A stretch of 64,000 bases of DNA from Phoronis australis (GCA_002633005.1 NMRA01000835.1:63774-127773), one strand, 5' to 3'; shown: positions 35,701-47,334, counted from the stretch's first letter. Notes: generated from the sequence alone by a model not told the origin. Numbers and translations are program-made.

Positions 35701-38166
35701 TCCCATGCTAACAGTTGGGATATGAGCCACAGGTTTTCGTCTTGACTTTATTCCATTTGCATTGGAATTAAATTGTTTGTTGGAATTAAATGTGTGTTTT
35801 TCAGGCTTTCTAGATAATCTATGAATTGATTTTCAATTTTTTTTTGTAATTTTGCATCGTAATTATAAGAATTGAAAATAATTTTATAGGTCTCCCTGCA
35901 GCAAATCAAGAATAAGCTCCTGCCACTCACACTGCAATTTTTTCATCATTATCTTTATTATTTTAATTTAAAAAAAATGTCTTTTGTTTCATCTAATTGC
36001 CTTCATTGTTGTTTAAATAGATGTCAGGTACTGCTTAAGATGAGTGCGTTTTGCCAACACAACACAGTAACAGGGCATCTTGTGATAATTATCTTTACTT
36101 TCGATCTGTTGAGGTATGGTTTAGATTGAAATGTGTATTTGGGGCTGTAAAAATTTCCTCTTTTTTGTCATGGGTCATTCCAAGTCCTGAGCCATTCAGG
36201 GTCTTGTTGTTACATTCGCTTGTATTATCTTTCAGAATATTCGAGTGATGGCTAAGTACTATACAAAGATACGCATGAACAGAATGTCAGAGCTGCTGGA
36301 TCTCACTGAAACCGTAAGTACTACCATGAGTATTGGTCAAATTGGTGTAAACCCTTTGTGTTACGGATGGATTGTGCTTGACGCGTGTACGATTGCAGAC
36401 CACTCAGACCGTCTCATTACTTGTGTTTGCTCTGTAATGTGGGCAGTGTAGTGGGCATCTTGATGGTCACTAAGTGTTGTGGATAAAGCAATAAAATATT
36501 TTGATCACTGAACAGAAAGAAAAACAAAAAATGTTCATCTGCAATTAGATGTTCATGAGATGAGAGTCTCATGTGACGTGAATGTATGCATTCCTACTGA
36601 TAGGACTGTTGTTTCACCAGGGTAACTTATTGAATTTGGAGTTCCTCATTGGAAACGAATTACAGTTATTTGCCACTCATTTCACATAAAGTAACATAAA
36701 ATAATTTCCTGCTAGTTGAGGTGTGCCAAATATACTGAATGTACAGTCTTCATCGTTGACGGGTGTTCTAAGTGGGTGGCTTCTTTCTACAAATGTATCT
36801 TAAAACGGCGTATTTCATTATTAAAATCCACTTTTTTGTGCATTTTCAGAATATATTTTTGAAACTAAACACCTTTCAGATTTGCTATAACATGTGCTCC
36901 AGGGGTGGCTTGAACAATGTATCAAAATGTCCCAGGGTTGATCAAGTTATGTAAAGCCAAAGCAATAAAATACAGAGAGATAATTGATGCTGGGTTCTTA
37001 GCATATTATGTGAACAACCTCATTGAAAATGTCTGTGCACATCGGAGTTGGGTGTAAAACTCATGACAATTTATTCCAATTGAAACTGAATTAATAAACA
37101 ATGCAGTTCGTTTTTATGTCATCTAGAGTAACTGTAAGCACTGTAGTTGATTTGTGTGGCCTTACTTCGTGCATTTCCATCTGAACGAAGCGGTCACGAC
37201 TTTAGGGTCTCATTCAAAATGGCCGGCGATATGAGCAATCGTTTTCAAAACTCTGCTTACGGAGACAAACAAGGGTTAAGATTGGAAAAACGTGTGTTTG
37301 TGAAGGCTGATTCATGTCCATGACATCACATGAGCAGTTGCTAACGGGCATTGGGTAGTATGACAATCAGCTGCTTTTTATGCTTATATTCACGGCTTCG
37401 GGTCACCGGTGGGTGTCTAAAGCCAAACATCTCCAATTGCTCATGTGTGAGTTTAATGACATGTGGCGTACGGGTTGCCAATGTGATTGAATACTTTTAT
37501 GTCCCATTACATGTACTTTACCCCATCATTTGTGAAGCACACTATGAGCAGACGACTCCACAATTTTCCAGGTGACCCCTTTCACTTCATATTTACAATA
37601 GTGTGCTGTATCCCATATTCAAATGAATGAATTAAGTGGTGAATATAATGTTAAGACCTTGTTAATCAACAACACAGTTTAATATGTGTGTGGTACTAGA
37701 ATTTATGGCTGGGCTTTGCATTAATGTTTTCCACAGTGCAAAACTGACTCTGCATATGAGTGGAGGCAAGAATTTCCCACCAAATAGCTTTGTGCGAAAT
37801 AAGCGGTTGACGAAATATTGAAGTTTCAAATTTCACGCAATGTGATTGGTCAATTTTCGAATAGTCTCCACTCGCCAGTAAAGTTCAGTGGTCTCAGGCT
37901 CTGGTCATTGTTCCCTAAACTTACAATCCGCTGTCATAACCTTTTTTCCTGCGCAGGAAACCGAGGAGTTCCTGTCCAAGTTGGTAGTCAACAAGACCGT
38001 GCAGGCCAAGGTTGATCGTTTGGATGGAATAGTGAGCTTCAGTCAACACAAGGACCCCAATGACATCCTGAATGAGTGGTCAAGCAATGCTAGCGAGTTG
38101 ATGCAACTGATGAGCAAGACTACACATCTTATAACCAAAGAGGAAATGGTCCACAAGCTCTGCTGA
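20739..38166 (+). CDS. PSMD12: 26S proteasome lid subunit PSMD12/Rpn5 (11 exons, 447 aa)
   Basis: Non-catalytic lid subunit of the 19S regulatory particle, which helps position the Rpn11 deubiquitinase. Exons: 20739-20828, 27456-27515, 28359-28487, 29704-29811, 30261-30365, 31401-31550, 32213-32347, 32982-33094, 33741-33906, 36236-36313, 37957-38166. All junctions are in phase and have GT/AG sites, giving 447 aa against about 456 in human. Strongly conserved stretches include [15 protein letters not shown] at the N-terminus, [75 protein letters not shown] and [10 protein letters not shown]. The PCI domain (about residues 260-420) includes [22 protein letters not shown] and [18 protein letters not shown], and the protein ends [14 protein letters not shown]. 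The helical repeats upstream of the PCI domain are the usual solenoid. The first intron is 6.6 kb and full of mobile elements. Confidence 0.97.
20969..21304. mobile_element. TA-flanked MITE, ~335 bp
   Basis: Terminal inverted repeats begin GGCAATGACCATCGCCTCTG (left, from 20970) and match the reverse complement of the right end (to about 21302) over about 30 bases with one gap. Each end is bordered by TA, the target duplication of Tc1/mariner-type elements. The 270-bp interior has no transposase. A minimal copy of the same ends is at 24243-24296. Confidence 0.8.
21604..21859 (+). repeat. Candidate 5' LTR
   Basis: The segment begins TGTTGTGAATG and ends ATTACAACA, giving the TG...CA ends expected of an LTR. 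ATTAAA at 21847 could be its polyadenylation signal. It is followed at once by TTTGGCGTAGTTGC, which looks like a primer-binding site, and then by the gag leader. No matching 3' copy was found downstream, so the call rests on end structure and position only. Confidence 0.5.
22144..24390 (+). pseudogene. LTR-retrotransposon gag remnant with CCHC zinc knuckle
   Basis: A gag-like protein starts at an ATG at 22144, shifts frame near 22300, and then runs in one frame to 24388 apart from two in-frame TAG codons (22826-22828 and 23357-23359). The central part has the look of a Ty3/gypsy capsid domain: [15 protein letters not shown], then [10 protein letters not shown], then [11 protein letters not shown] coiled-coil-like segment follows, then a zinc knuckle at 23447-23488 (C-x2-C-x4-H-x4-[15 protein letters not shown]) that would bind RNA. 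The C-terminal 290 codons are Ser/Thr/Asp-rich and run through a MITE hairpin at 24243-24296. No protease, reverse transcriptase or integrase follows. It is a defective, gag-only remnant in PSMD12 intron 1. It may alternatively derive from a gag-only non-autonomous family. Confidence 0.75.
24243..24296. mobile_element. Minimal MITE hairpin, same family as 20969-21304
   Basis: Almost nothing but the two terminal repeats back to back: a 22-base arm (GGCAGTGACCATCGCCTCTG...), a TTGGCC centre and the complementary arm, with TA on both sides. It is an extreme internal deletion of the 335-bp MITE and lies inside the gag reading frame without closing it. Confidence 0.8.
24836..25632. mobile_element. 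Inverted-repeat element with four copies of one terminal motif
   Basis: ACCTAATTATCGGAC at 24836-24850 is matched by its inverse (ACCTAATTATCAGAC on the minus strand) at 25617-25631. Inside, the related ACCTAAACATCGGAC occurs near 25026 and ACCTAAATATCGGAC on the minus strand near 25593-25607. Two left-type and two right-type ends suggest nested or double-ended insertions of a small DNA element. No transposase was seen. Confidence 0.55.
25845..26823. repeat. Direct tandem duplication (~410-bp unit), second copy interrupted
   Basis: Copy 1 (about 25845-26254) and copy 2 (about 26255-26823) share long stretches such as GTTGTACAGACAAATCGGTG, TGCAGTATGAATAACACACC and CACTGCGTGATACCTG, in the same order and with many substitutions. 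Copy 2 is longer because a small transposon lies in it at 26477-26636. Neither copy has coding potential. Confidence 0.8.
26477..26636. mobile_element. hAT-like MITE inserted in the duplicated unit
   Basis: The right end read on the minus strand is CAGTGGCGGATTTAGAGGGG, a terminus typical of small hAT-type elements; the left end GGGCTGATCCAGGATTTTG is its diverged partner. The matching position in copy 1 (CACGTGGCTATTAAAC near 26055) is uninterrupted, giving an empty site that defines the insertion. Flanks CGGCT and CGACT may be an eroded target duplication. Confidence 0.75.
27282..27374 (+). repeat. Long imperfect hairpin
   Basis: Two 38-base arms (27282-27319 and 27337-27374) pair with about five mismatches around a 17-base loop; the outer 15 pairs (TTTATCTGGAAGTGA) are perfect. 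It lies 80 bp upstream of PSMD12 exon 2, on the sense strand. It could be a minimal foldback element or a microRNA-precursor-like structure. Confidence 0.6.
28488..33740. other. PSMD12 introns 3-8
   Basis: AT-rich introns of 0.4-1.2 kb between the listed exons. No further exons, RNA genes or clear mobile elements recognised. Confidence 0.4.
33907..36235. other. PSMD12 intron 9
   Basis: A 2.3-kb intron whose middle (about 34300-35250) is richer in GC and CpG than its flanks and includes the short ORF at 35085. That looks like inserted foreign sequence, but no terminal repeats were found. Confidence 0.4.
35085..35249 (+). CDS. Unassigned 54-codon ORF in PSMD12 intron 9
   Basis: Reads [18 protein letters not shown], continues with [15 protein letters not shown] and ends ...LFVGLESW plus four codons. 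The composition is protein-like (balanced charged and hydrophobic residues). The last in-frame codons overlap a good splice donor (GGGAT/GTGAGTG), so it may be a first exon or a captured exon. The product is not recognised. Homology is unknown, and such a short ORF can occur by chance. Confidence 0.25.
   Translation: MNNYEVRGRVTLDYVGVGGLTENDETLEITMLPERKFNHNQLFVGLESWDVSDV
36314..37956. other. PSMD12 intron 10
   Basis: 1.6-kb intron with nothing recognisable beyond the splice sites. Confidence 0.4.
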
Positions 38167-39215
38167 GAGGCGCTGAAAGGAGGATGGTATGAGTGATGAG
38201 CTTAATCAGATAAACGGAAATGGTTTACTGGCTCTGCTGATTGTCGTGGAGCGAGAGTGTGGCACGAGGGATAGGCCTCATCTGCAATGACGAGATATTG
38301 GTCACAAGCTTTTCCAAGTCTTTAGAGGCTGGAGGGTAGGGGGGTAGGGGGGGCTGCTGTTGACTGTGGGGATATGGAAGAGGGGAATGGGGGATGGAAG
38401 TAATGAAGCTTGCCACTGAAGAAATAGTTTGCAAGTGGTGATTGTCGTGGGAGGTATACAGGCAACTACACTGCTCATCTGTAAAGGAAGTGTGTTGAGT
38501 TACTCTGATGAATATTCACATGCTGTATGCTCCACTTAGCTAAACTATTTTAATAGGCCTTGCCTATGCTACGCTGTGGTGGTACAACCCAACCTCATGA
38601 CAGGATATGCTTATTTAGAACACAGCTGAAGGCGAAGATTGGAAAAAAATTTAAAAATCAAAAGCTACTGCACAGAATAATAATTATTGTAATTGGTCAC
38701 CTTGTGTAACAGAAGATTCTTCTGTTATTGATCTGTTGTCAGAAGTTTGAAACCAAACGTTTGAAGGAGACATAAAAGTCCTTTTTTCGTATTGTGGACC
38801 CGTTGAGTCAAGTTGGTAATTATATTTTGTGTCAGTCTGTTATGTGCGATGCTGGTGAAGTTGGGTTTCATAAAAGCATTTATTGACAATGAATTCTGTT
38901 CATTTGCATGTTTTAACACAATTCAATTGAAAGAAAATACATTTTGGCAATTAATGCACAACAGACCAAATGACCTGAAGCTATGTACAGCACCCCTGTC
39001 ATAAACCTCTATTTAGGACTGAAGCCTTCTTAGAGGTTCTCACTGCTACAAGCTAAGTGTTCTTTATTAAACACCATGTTGACTGCTTCAGTGACTCGAT
39101 TCATTGCTGAAATTTGAAATGGCATTTCTGACCCACCTACATCTTCAACATTAAAATGTTACTTTTGTGCGCTTATGTTTACGTTTGTGAATGCCTATTG
39201 CCATTATCTGTATCT
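38167..39215. other. PSMD12 3' flank / presumed 3' UTR
   Basis: Sequence after the PSMD12 stop. A strong G-rich tract lies at 38330-38400. No convincing AATAAA close to the stop was found, so the 3' end is undetermined. Confidence 0.4.
38330..38400 (+). other. G-quadruplex-forming tract in the presumed PSMD12 3' UTR
   Basis: At least six runs of three or more Gs occur on the sense strand (GGAGGGTAGGGGGGTAGGGG, then GTGGGG, AGGGGAATGGGGG), about 165-235 bases after the stop codon. Runs of this density and short loops are those expected to fold as G-quadruplexes. Confidence 0.5.
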
Positions 39216-39219
39216 AGCA

Positions 39220-40212
39220 GTCATTGCTGTATCTCCTTAACACTTTGCATAGTCTTTATGAAAATTGGACAGATTAGACTACTAACAGGCAAAACAGGCA
39301 ATTTTTCACATAATTTTGTTCCTTCATGAATTTTTATGAAATTTGGCAAATGAGTTTCTAGTGAAATGACTGTGACACTCAATTTCTCACGGAATGTATT
39401 CTCCCCTCCCCCAGAGGCATTTCTTATCAATTTCGAATCGGTTTTTGTGTCCGGCTGTTTATCAACCATATCACTTGAAGGATAGTTATGAACTTTGGCA
39501 AATTTGTTCGTGTTGGGAACACACCTGATGTAGATTTCGGACGGGTTTAAGTACTGTGGCAGACCCTGGTTGCAATTCTGTTTTTTTTTCGTGTCTGCCT
39601 CAACTATCTACAAACTACTCTAATTTTTTATGCACCCCATGCATGTATGTGGGTGCATATTATTGCCTCTTCTGTCAGGACGTCTGGTGTTGGCATCTGT
39701 TGCTGTGTTTCTTAAACCCCTTGCCTTAAATTTAGTAGATGTGTTTCTGTGGAGCTGACGAAGTGTTCGACTGGTCTAAGTATCACTGTGCCCTCTGGTG
39801 GCAGTTTTATATTAATTGTATGCCCGTTGTTTTTGTACATCCTTAACTCATGAAATTTGACAAATTTGTTTCTATTTGGGACATGGCAAACCTTTTCCAT
39901 TTTTAAATAGATTTGACATATTCTGCATCGCCTAATGGCCAGTTTTATTAGTTTCAAGTTTGCATCAACCTCATTTGTCAAATTACGCTATGGATCAGTA
40001 TTTAAATTGTCAAATGTGTTCCAGATGAGATTATTGTGGTGCCCCCTTGTGGCGATTTGTTTCTTGCGTCAGCGGCTGTATCACCTCAACCCATTGCAGG
40101 ATGTTTGTGAAATCTGACAAATATGTTCCTATGAAGCTAATGACATGATGAGTTTTGGACTGATCCTACTATGGCTGTGCCCCCAGGTGGCAATTTTACT
40201 TTTTATGTTTGC
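39220..40212. repeat. Second ~140-bp repeat array, opposite orientation
   Basis: Reverse-complement members of the family at 5990-7185. Cores on the minus strand: CCACCAGAGGGCAC (39788-39801), CCACAAGGGGGCAC (40039-40052), CCACCTGGGGGCAC (40177-40190), and a decayed one near 39930. The boundary sequence ATGTGGGTGCATATTATTGCC lies at 39647-39667, with more degenerate monomers before it (39220-39600), so two partial arrays are probably joined here. TATGAAATTTGGCAAAT-type spacers also match the first array. Confidence 0.7.
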
Positions 40213-40214
40213 CT

Positions 40215-43200
40215 CTGTCTTCAGAGTTCCTGGTTTGTAAATCTGACAAGGAAGAAAGTGTCCCATTCAAAAATGTTCGGTAGTACAAGTTTTATCAAAA
40301 AAAAAATAAGTTTGTTAAAATACTGCTCTATTTTCACCAGGTCATCAACAATATTCAAATATTTTTGTGGCAAAAATTTAAACTCCATTTTGTACATGGC
40401 AAACAAGATAATTAGACATAACCATCTCTTTTAAAGTGCATACGAACAAAGAATGTTTTGACTACAGCTAAGGCAGACTCAGACGAGAAATATGCAACTT
40501 CTCTATTTTTTGAAATATTTCCAGCACCATCATTTCTTGATTATATACAGAAAGAAATTTATAACGCCAAGATTTCCAGTAACTCCACAACTATCCACTT
40601 GGTCAATAATGTACAAAATTAACAAACTTTGTACTAATTCTCTACTTTATGCTACATTCAACAATGCATTGGCAGTTCAAAGTAAGATGATATAGAGATG
40701 AAGTGGTTAACTTAGTCAAAAAGTAACATCTACTAGCTAGATTCCGATCGCAGCATTGCCACAGAAAACGACAAATACCTTATTCACAATTTGATTTTGT
40801 GGCACCACTCAAAATAAAATTAAAACAATCGACACTAGATGTTGTGTAAAACAGGATGTCCCAAGGTAATAGTCTTATTACTGAAGCAGTGTTCAATGTA
40901 ACTTAAACAGCAACAGGTTTCATAACAATTGCAGTTTACACCTCAATTTTCAGTGTCTTCTCTCATAAGCAATGACGTTGCTTAAAAAGCAAATATCAAT
41001 TATTAAAAAATACAAACAACAAACTGAATGTTTGTACTTCAGTGCTTTACAAATTCCCTATTCCAAACAATTTGTCAAATGGTGTGAAAACCATTAAATG
41101 TATTATCCAAACATGGTAATAATAATTGAACATTTGTTACCACATTTAAATACACTAGACACTTCATCAATTTAACAACTAATTTAAACATGGGTACAAA
41201 AATAAATCATTTTTTCCAAACAACAATTTGTCACTTTCTTGCACATCACTGACGTTCATTAACTTAAAATTCGCTTTTATATCAGACAGTGATGGCCATA
41301 TCACCAGTAGCTCAAATAATGGCCAAGCAAAAACTAACTTCACATACATGAAGTTCATAAATGTGCTCCATTTCACAATCTCTTGGAATTTTGAAAAAAA
41401 AAATTAATTCTTGACTAGTAAAAAATTCAAGTATTTTAAAAACGGGGAGCAAGATATTTCTCATGCAGCTGAATGTGCATGTTTGGCTAAAGGACTCAGA
41501 AACACAACTAACTGTGACGACACCGATATAAAGTGACATTTAAACTGCTAAATATTTAAGCTCCTAAAGTGCCACCTTTGTTTTGGTTCACATTTAGCAG
41601 AACCGTTTGCTGTGGTTCTTTAATACAGAAAGTTAATATTCCTAAGTAGTTTGCATCATTACACCATGGACCGAATGCAGTTGCTCTAATGAGCTTCCCC
41701 ACCACTAACTGGATTCACTCGAACTTTGCCATGTAGTCTTGACCTAATTGAAGAATGAGGTTTATGGCAAAAATGATCCACCTCAAACCATCCATCCGTG
41801 TCCACTGAGTAAGTAGTGTGACATGGTGTGGGGTATCCATTTGCAGAATATTTTGTTTCATCTTTTACATATTACCTTACTGCAAATGCATGGGATATGT
41901 TAAAGTAACATAACGATAAAATCTCACCAATTTCAGACACAACATAGCAGAAAAGTGAACATATTTTTTGTTTATTTTGTTAAAGGTAAGTAACAATATA
42001 CATCATAGACAACAGATTTACAACTCCAATATTTTCCCAGAGGAGGCACCACATGTATCACACCAGGCACCGCTGTCATGGTCGCAAGATCAAAAATATT
42101 GTGAATTGAAAACATACAGAGTTGGCAGTCCTTGTACAATAGTCTATGATAACACAAATATGAGGCTGCCATTGGACAATATTTTGAGATTTTGAGAAAC
42201 TGGCCATTCACAACGTTAGAAGACATTGTAAAATGGCAATGTCAATTATGTTTGTCTAATATTGGTGAGGTTTTACTATACCATTCAGTTCCTTCTATAC
42301 TTTGGTATCATTAGGTGTATGCAAATACATCTTTAACATTATTTTCCAGTTGTGTGACTCTCAGTACAGGCCTTAGGAATGTTTACACGAAACCAACACT
42401 ATGCACAATTTCCAATAAGGCCGTCACGGATTACACAGGGACACTCGAATCTCGCTGTATTTACCCACAATGTCATAAACATCAGTCAAGCACATTTGCT
42501 GCCTTGTTTTCTTACCACTGGAGTTTCACATGTTATTTCTTGTTGCCTGATTCCTTACAAGTTTTTTCTTGATTGCATTACTCTATTTAGTCTTTCAATG
42601 CCAATGAAGTATTACAGCTAAAGCTGTGCTGTGGGCTGCAACTCTGACTGACATGAGAACGTTTGTGAACCTGGCCAAATACCCATGGATGCATGATGTG
42701 AAATTCTTCACCTTCCCAACATCAATGAGACACATGAAAATGTACCTGATTTCCGAAACGAGGTCAAGCGCTTTCTTATCTCTAGGACAAAGGAGAGTTC
42801 TATTGCCGTGTAATCCGGGATGGCCCTATTATGACAATAATCACGCTAATTACAAAACTTAAGTAAAAAGTAATTTAAAGACTAAACAGTAAAGCTTAAC
42901 ATGTACTACAACAAGAACAAAATTTTTTACATTAGGGTCACCAGTCTGTGGTTTAAGACATAACACAGTAATCAAACAGAAGTTTTTCGGACGGTAATAT
43001 TTTTTAAACAATGGAATGGAAAAAGCAATTTGAGCAATTTTAGTGTCAAACTGATAAGCACAAGCAAATGAGAATGAAAGAAGAAAACAAATAACATCTG
43101 TTGGAACTACGGTTATGACTATTTCTGCAAAAGTGGTATGTTAAAGTTAGCAACCACTACTGGAAGAACATAGAAGCTGAGAATTTACTTGTCATACAAA

Positions 43201-46200
43201 TATTGCTCAAAGCAACCAAACTCTCACATTTACTGATTGAGGGAAGGCATTTGATATATGCATCAATAACACACAATAGGGATCTCTACAAACTGGATCC
43301 AGTCACAAACATTACAATTGCAATTATACAGTCAAGTAACTAACAAATCATTATTACAGTTTCAACAAGCACAACACGGAGCACTTAAAACATTTAGAAT
43401 ATGGAAAAGGTAACATAAAGTCACCATTAACATCATTCATTAAGGTAGGAATTTCTAAATTAAAAAGATATGTCATAAACAGACAACACCACTTCTTTCA
43501 AAAGATTGTTCAAATTGTTTTGACAGCCATCAACTTATGAAATAACTGAAAATCACTTTAGAAAATGTCTCAAAAGCTATACTTCTTTTCACGTTGCACA
43601 TTATGTTATTGATCTTCCCAAAGTCAATGAATAGTTCTGACAAAATCAATTGAGACATGCCCACAATAGTTACCACCACTAAGTCCCACAAGTGCAAAAC
43701 CGTGTTGCATCAGTCAATTCTCCACCTTATGTTCTGGGCAATTTTTAATTGAAACTGTTGCCACATAGAGCACCATTATCAAAATGGGTAGTGGGAGCTA
43801 AAGCACATCCACATATTACGACAGACCATTGACGTACCAAGCTTCATTCATACACGGGTGCCTGATCGACTCAGAAAGACACAGGATGCAGTTGTTGGTT
43901 TGTGCGATATTCTATATTCTTATATTTGACGACAAGATTAGGTGCTCAAATGAGCTATTGCATAGCACAAATGATATAGGGGAAAATGCTTCCACACTTA
44001 TCTATTTGACTGCATTTAAAAGTTAAGAGTGGTGGTCTAGTAATACTATCTTGGCTAGTTTCCTAGTCCCAAGTTTCACTGTTTACTCACTCACATAGAT
44101 ACTATTAAATGAAACAAAATAAAATAAAAAATATTTGCGAAACATTATGAAGGTGAATTTTTTTCACTTCGTACTTGCTTGCTTATCCAGTAATACCCTA
44201 TGGTTTATCCATACATGTTTTTATCTAACCATGACGTCTGCTACATGCTTTTACTAACAACAGGCACTTGACCTGTACCGCTCTCTGTTATATCATTGAT
44301 CTGCATACAAAGCGCATTATGAAATTATCTTAAAGTAAACACTTTTGTTTACAACCAATGTCTGTGGGACAAAGATGGCTGACTATCATGTTTGCATGCT
44401 CCCGCGGCTGGATAAGATGGACGTATTAGCTAAACTGATAAGTCAGAAGACTCAGAACTATCCATTATCACTCACTTTGGAAAAACCAACAACGCAATGA
44501 CCTTTTACAGACGATTTTAGTTGGTTTTGAGAAATGACAACTAAAATGGACAATGCTTTTTAAATAATTCTTTACTGGCAATATTTTCTTTTGCAAATTT
44601 TTTGTAGCATCAATACCAACTTCAGAAGTGTATTTGTGTAGAATTATTTTTGATTGTGCTGCTGTTACAGCCAGTGTGACCTACTTAGCCAACTCAATTC
44701 CAGTCAGTAGGTGAATCAAAAATCACCTTAGTAGGATCATCACACAGATTTCTTCCTTGTGATCTTGTTTTTAAGAAAATTGGTTTAAGTTATTTCAGAA
44801 TAAGAATGATTCAATGGGCTTCCAAAAGCAGTGGCGTTCGCTATCTTATGGACTCTGTTTGATAACAAAGACGACATGTCCCAAGTCCAAGGATGGTCCA
44901 TCTTCTCTGTACATAACAGGTCCTAGAACATTCCTCCGTTACCACCTTTGCCCACCATACCTGTTTCTAAGTAAAACAAAGACAAAACAAAATCAGCAAT
45001 TTCATCCCTCATTTCAATCACCCAACAGAGTTTGCGAAACTGGAACTGAGACACCTAGTGTGCATTCCAGAGTTGCAAGAACTTTACAAAAACACAAGAT
45101 TTAGCAAGATATTGCCATGTGATCACATTAGCTTCCTTAGCAAGATTATTGCACCTGTGAAACTCAGTGCAAGCAAAATGGTGTCTCTAGAACAAAGGAT
45201 AAATTTCACTTCGTGTAAAACAAGAATCTAAAACTTATTAAGGGCAAGTGCTATGGAAAAAATCTATTCAAACTAATTCACTTTTATGAACTTCAGTGCT
45301 AGTGCAGAGACATTTTATGCTATAACTATAATATAAAATAAACAGTCTTCAACATAGCACACAGCCATGTGTAATTTAATTACGTCAAATTTCTCGATAA
45401 AAATAAACCTTAAGAAAAACTTGATCTCATCATTGGCACGATTTGTAACAATCAGCATCACAAAACAAAAAAAATTGGTAAATGCATGAGTATTGTAAGA
45501 ATGTATCCAGTCTTTGAAAAATGGAAGATTGCTGTACTGGCATTTGTTTTTGTATGGAATTGAAGAGATTACCGTTAACCACACTGTGTAACCAAATTCA
45601 ATGAAAAACTTAACAAAAGCCCAAACCCGATAACTGAAATGAAACAAGCAACAAATGACCCTACCAGAAACACTAGGATGTAACAAAAATCACAACAGTA
45701 TATCAAACAAGGATATCCACAAAAGACACAAGCAGGAATTCAGTGTACAGGTTAACATTGTAAAATACAAGCAATTGCTGCAGCATACACTCTAAATGAA
45801 GCCAAGTGATTCTAAGTTAGTATTCAAAAATCATATTTACAGCGATCACTTTATATAAACACAGGATTATAATTAAAAGCACCATACAAAGCATACAACA
45901 TTTTAACTTTCTAATGATGCAGGCTTTCATCTAGAGAGTGTCCAGGGCGTCCAACTGGACATCCTGACTCAAATTTAGACAACTTAGCTAGGATACCTTG
46001 CTCACTATTTGGATGCCTAAGTACAGTAAACAGTCAAATAATCACGAGTTTTTCCTCTAACTGCCCAGAAGAAAAGAGCTTTTAGAAATAGAATACAGTA
46101 AGATTTGAAAACCTTCAGTGCAAAACCATGTCTCCAACGTAGCATTCCACACTAACACCAATTTGAGGTCATAAATACGCCGCCACCATGCATTATTGGT

Positions 46201-47030
46201 CACTGCATGAGATCCTGAGAAATTGCCCTATTTTGAAAACCTGGATGAACTCCTGGAATGAAGCCAGTGTAATTATTGTCTCTTGCCTTCTGGTGCAGCC
46301 TTCATTTGAGGGTAAGAATGGGGGTGAATGCCCTTTGAATGGACTGATGGTTCTTGAGGAACGCAACACAAATCTCACCTGTACTTGTGGGAATGCATTA
46401 TCCTAACACTGACCAATTAATTTGCATCATGGCGACCAAGAGATCATAAGGCAAGCGTGTGTTCCTATCTGCTACAGTCCACACGAATTGTTAAGCAGAG
46501 AGGGCTAAAATTTGTGCTGTGATGTGCAAAAGCACAGTTCTATAGGCAGCGACTATCTTCAGGCGACTTATGGAATGTTACAAAGGTGCAGAGGTGTTTA
46601 CTTACGTCCTTTCCATGAGTATGATTCCAACTAACTCTTGTAACGATTGCCTTAAGATACACTCACTCCCAAACGAGGCACACATAATTGTGTAATCATA
46701 GTTTGCGACCAAAAAACTTAAAGAAAAATGTTCAAAAAAAAAGGAATGCCACTTCAAGGCAATCAATTAAATATTGTAGCAAAAAAATCTGCACATTTTG
46801 AAGCATTAAACTACGTTTGACAGACAAATTTTGTTTCTCTACTACCCAGCGTCTTATCTAACTTGCCAATATACAAAAATGAAAATGTGAAACACAATTG
46901 GACTAACAAATACGTTCACCAAAGTAATCATTATTAATCCCTCTCATACTACGGACAAATTTTCTGAGACCGAATCAAATTACTACTGAGGTATAATGAC
47001 TTCCTAAAACCGCTCTGAGGTGGTGGCGTA
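40215..47030. other. Long gene-free stretch
   Basis: 6.8 kb of AT-rich sequence between convergent PSMD12 and prominin. No exon of either gene, no RNA gene and no clear mobile element recognised. Part of it could be a distal 3' UTR or terminal exon of the prominin gene. A start codon in good context (GCCGCCACCATG at 46179-46190) opens a 72-codon ORF of no recognised family. Confidence 0.4.
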
Positions 47031-47032
47031 TT

Positions 47033-47334
47033 ACAACTATTATTAAAATCTCTTGGTCTGTTTACACCGACCTCCAGTCTATATACACTGTCACGACGTT
47101 TCGCCATCGTCAGGTGTTCCCCCGTTCTTAGAAGAACGAGCACGGATACGTGGGTTCAAATCCTGCCTCGCACAAAAAAATCACACCATGAGTGTACCAC
47201 GTATCCGTGCTCGTTCTTCTAAGAATGGGGGAACACCTGACGATGGCCAGAGAAGAGACTGACCGAAACGTCGTGACAGTGTATATAGACTAGTGGTCGG
47301 TGTAAATAGACCAAGACATTTTAATAATAGTTGT
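47033..47334. mobile_element. Large palindrome of Penelope-like terminal sequence
   Basis: Left arm 47033-47152 and right arm 47197-47334 are inverted copies around a 44-base centre. Both include CACCTGACGATGG and CGAAACGTCGTGACAGTG, the type of sequence found at Penelope-like element ends and comparable with 15.98-16.05 kb. The right arm has about 17 extra bases that complete a stem-loop (GGCCAG...CTGACC) which the left arm has lost. The left arm also ends with a tRNA-like T-arm sequence, GTGGGTTCAAATCCTGC. It appears to be two element ends joined in inverted orientation. Confidence 0.65.

Noticed and set aside
38225-38434. Proline-rich minus-strand ORF
   Set aside because: It is the complement of the G-rich tract after PSMD12.
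44814-45104. 96-codon plus-strand ORF
   Set aside because: Lys/Thr/Gln-rich translation of AT-rich DNA, no motif, no splice partners.
46188-46406. 72-codon ORF with an excellent start context
   Set aside because: No recognisable family or splice continuation; kept only as a remark in the gene-free stretch.
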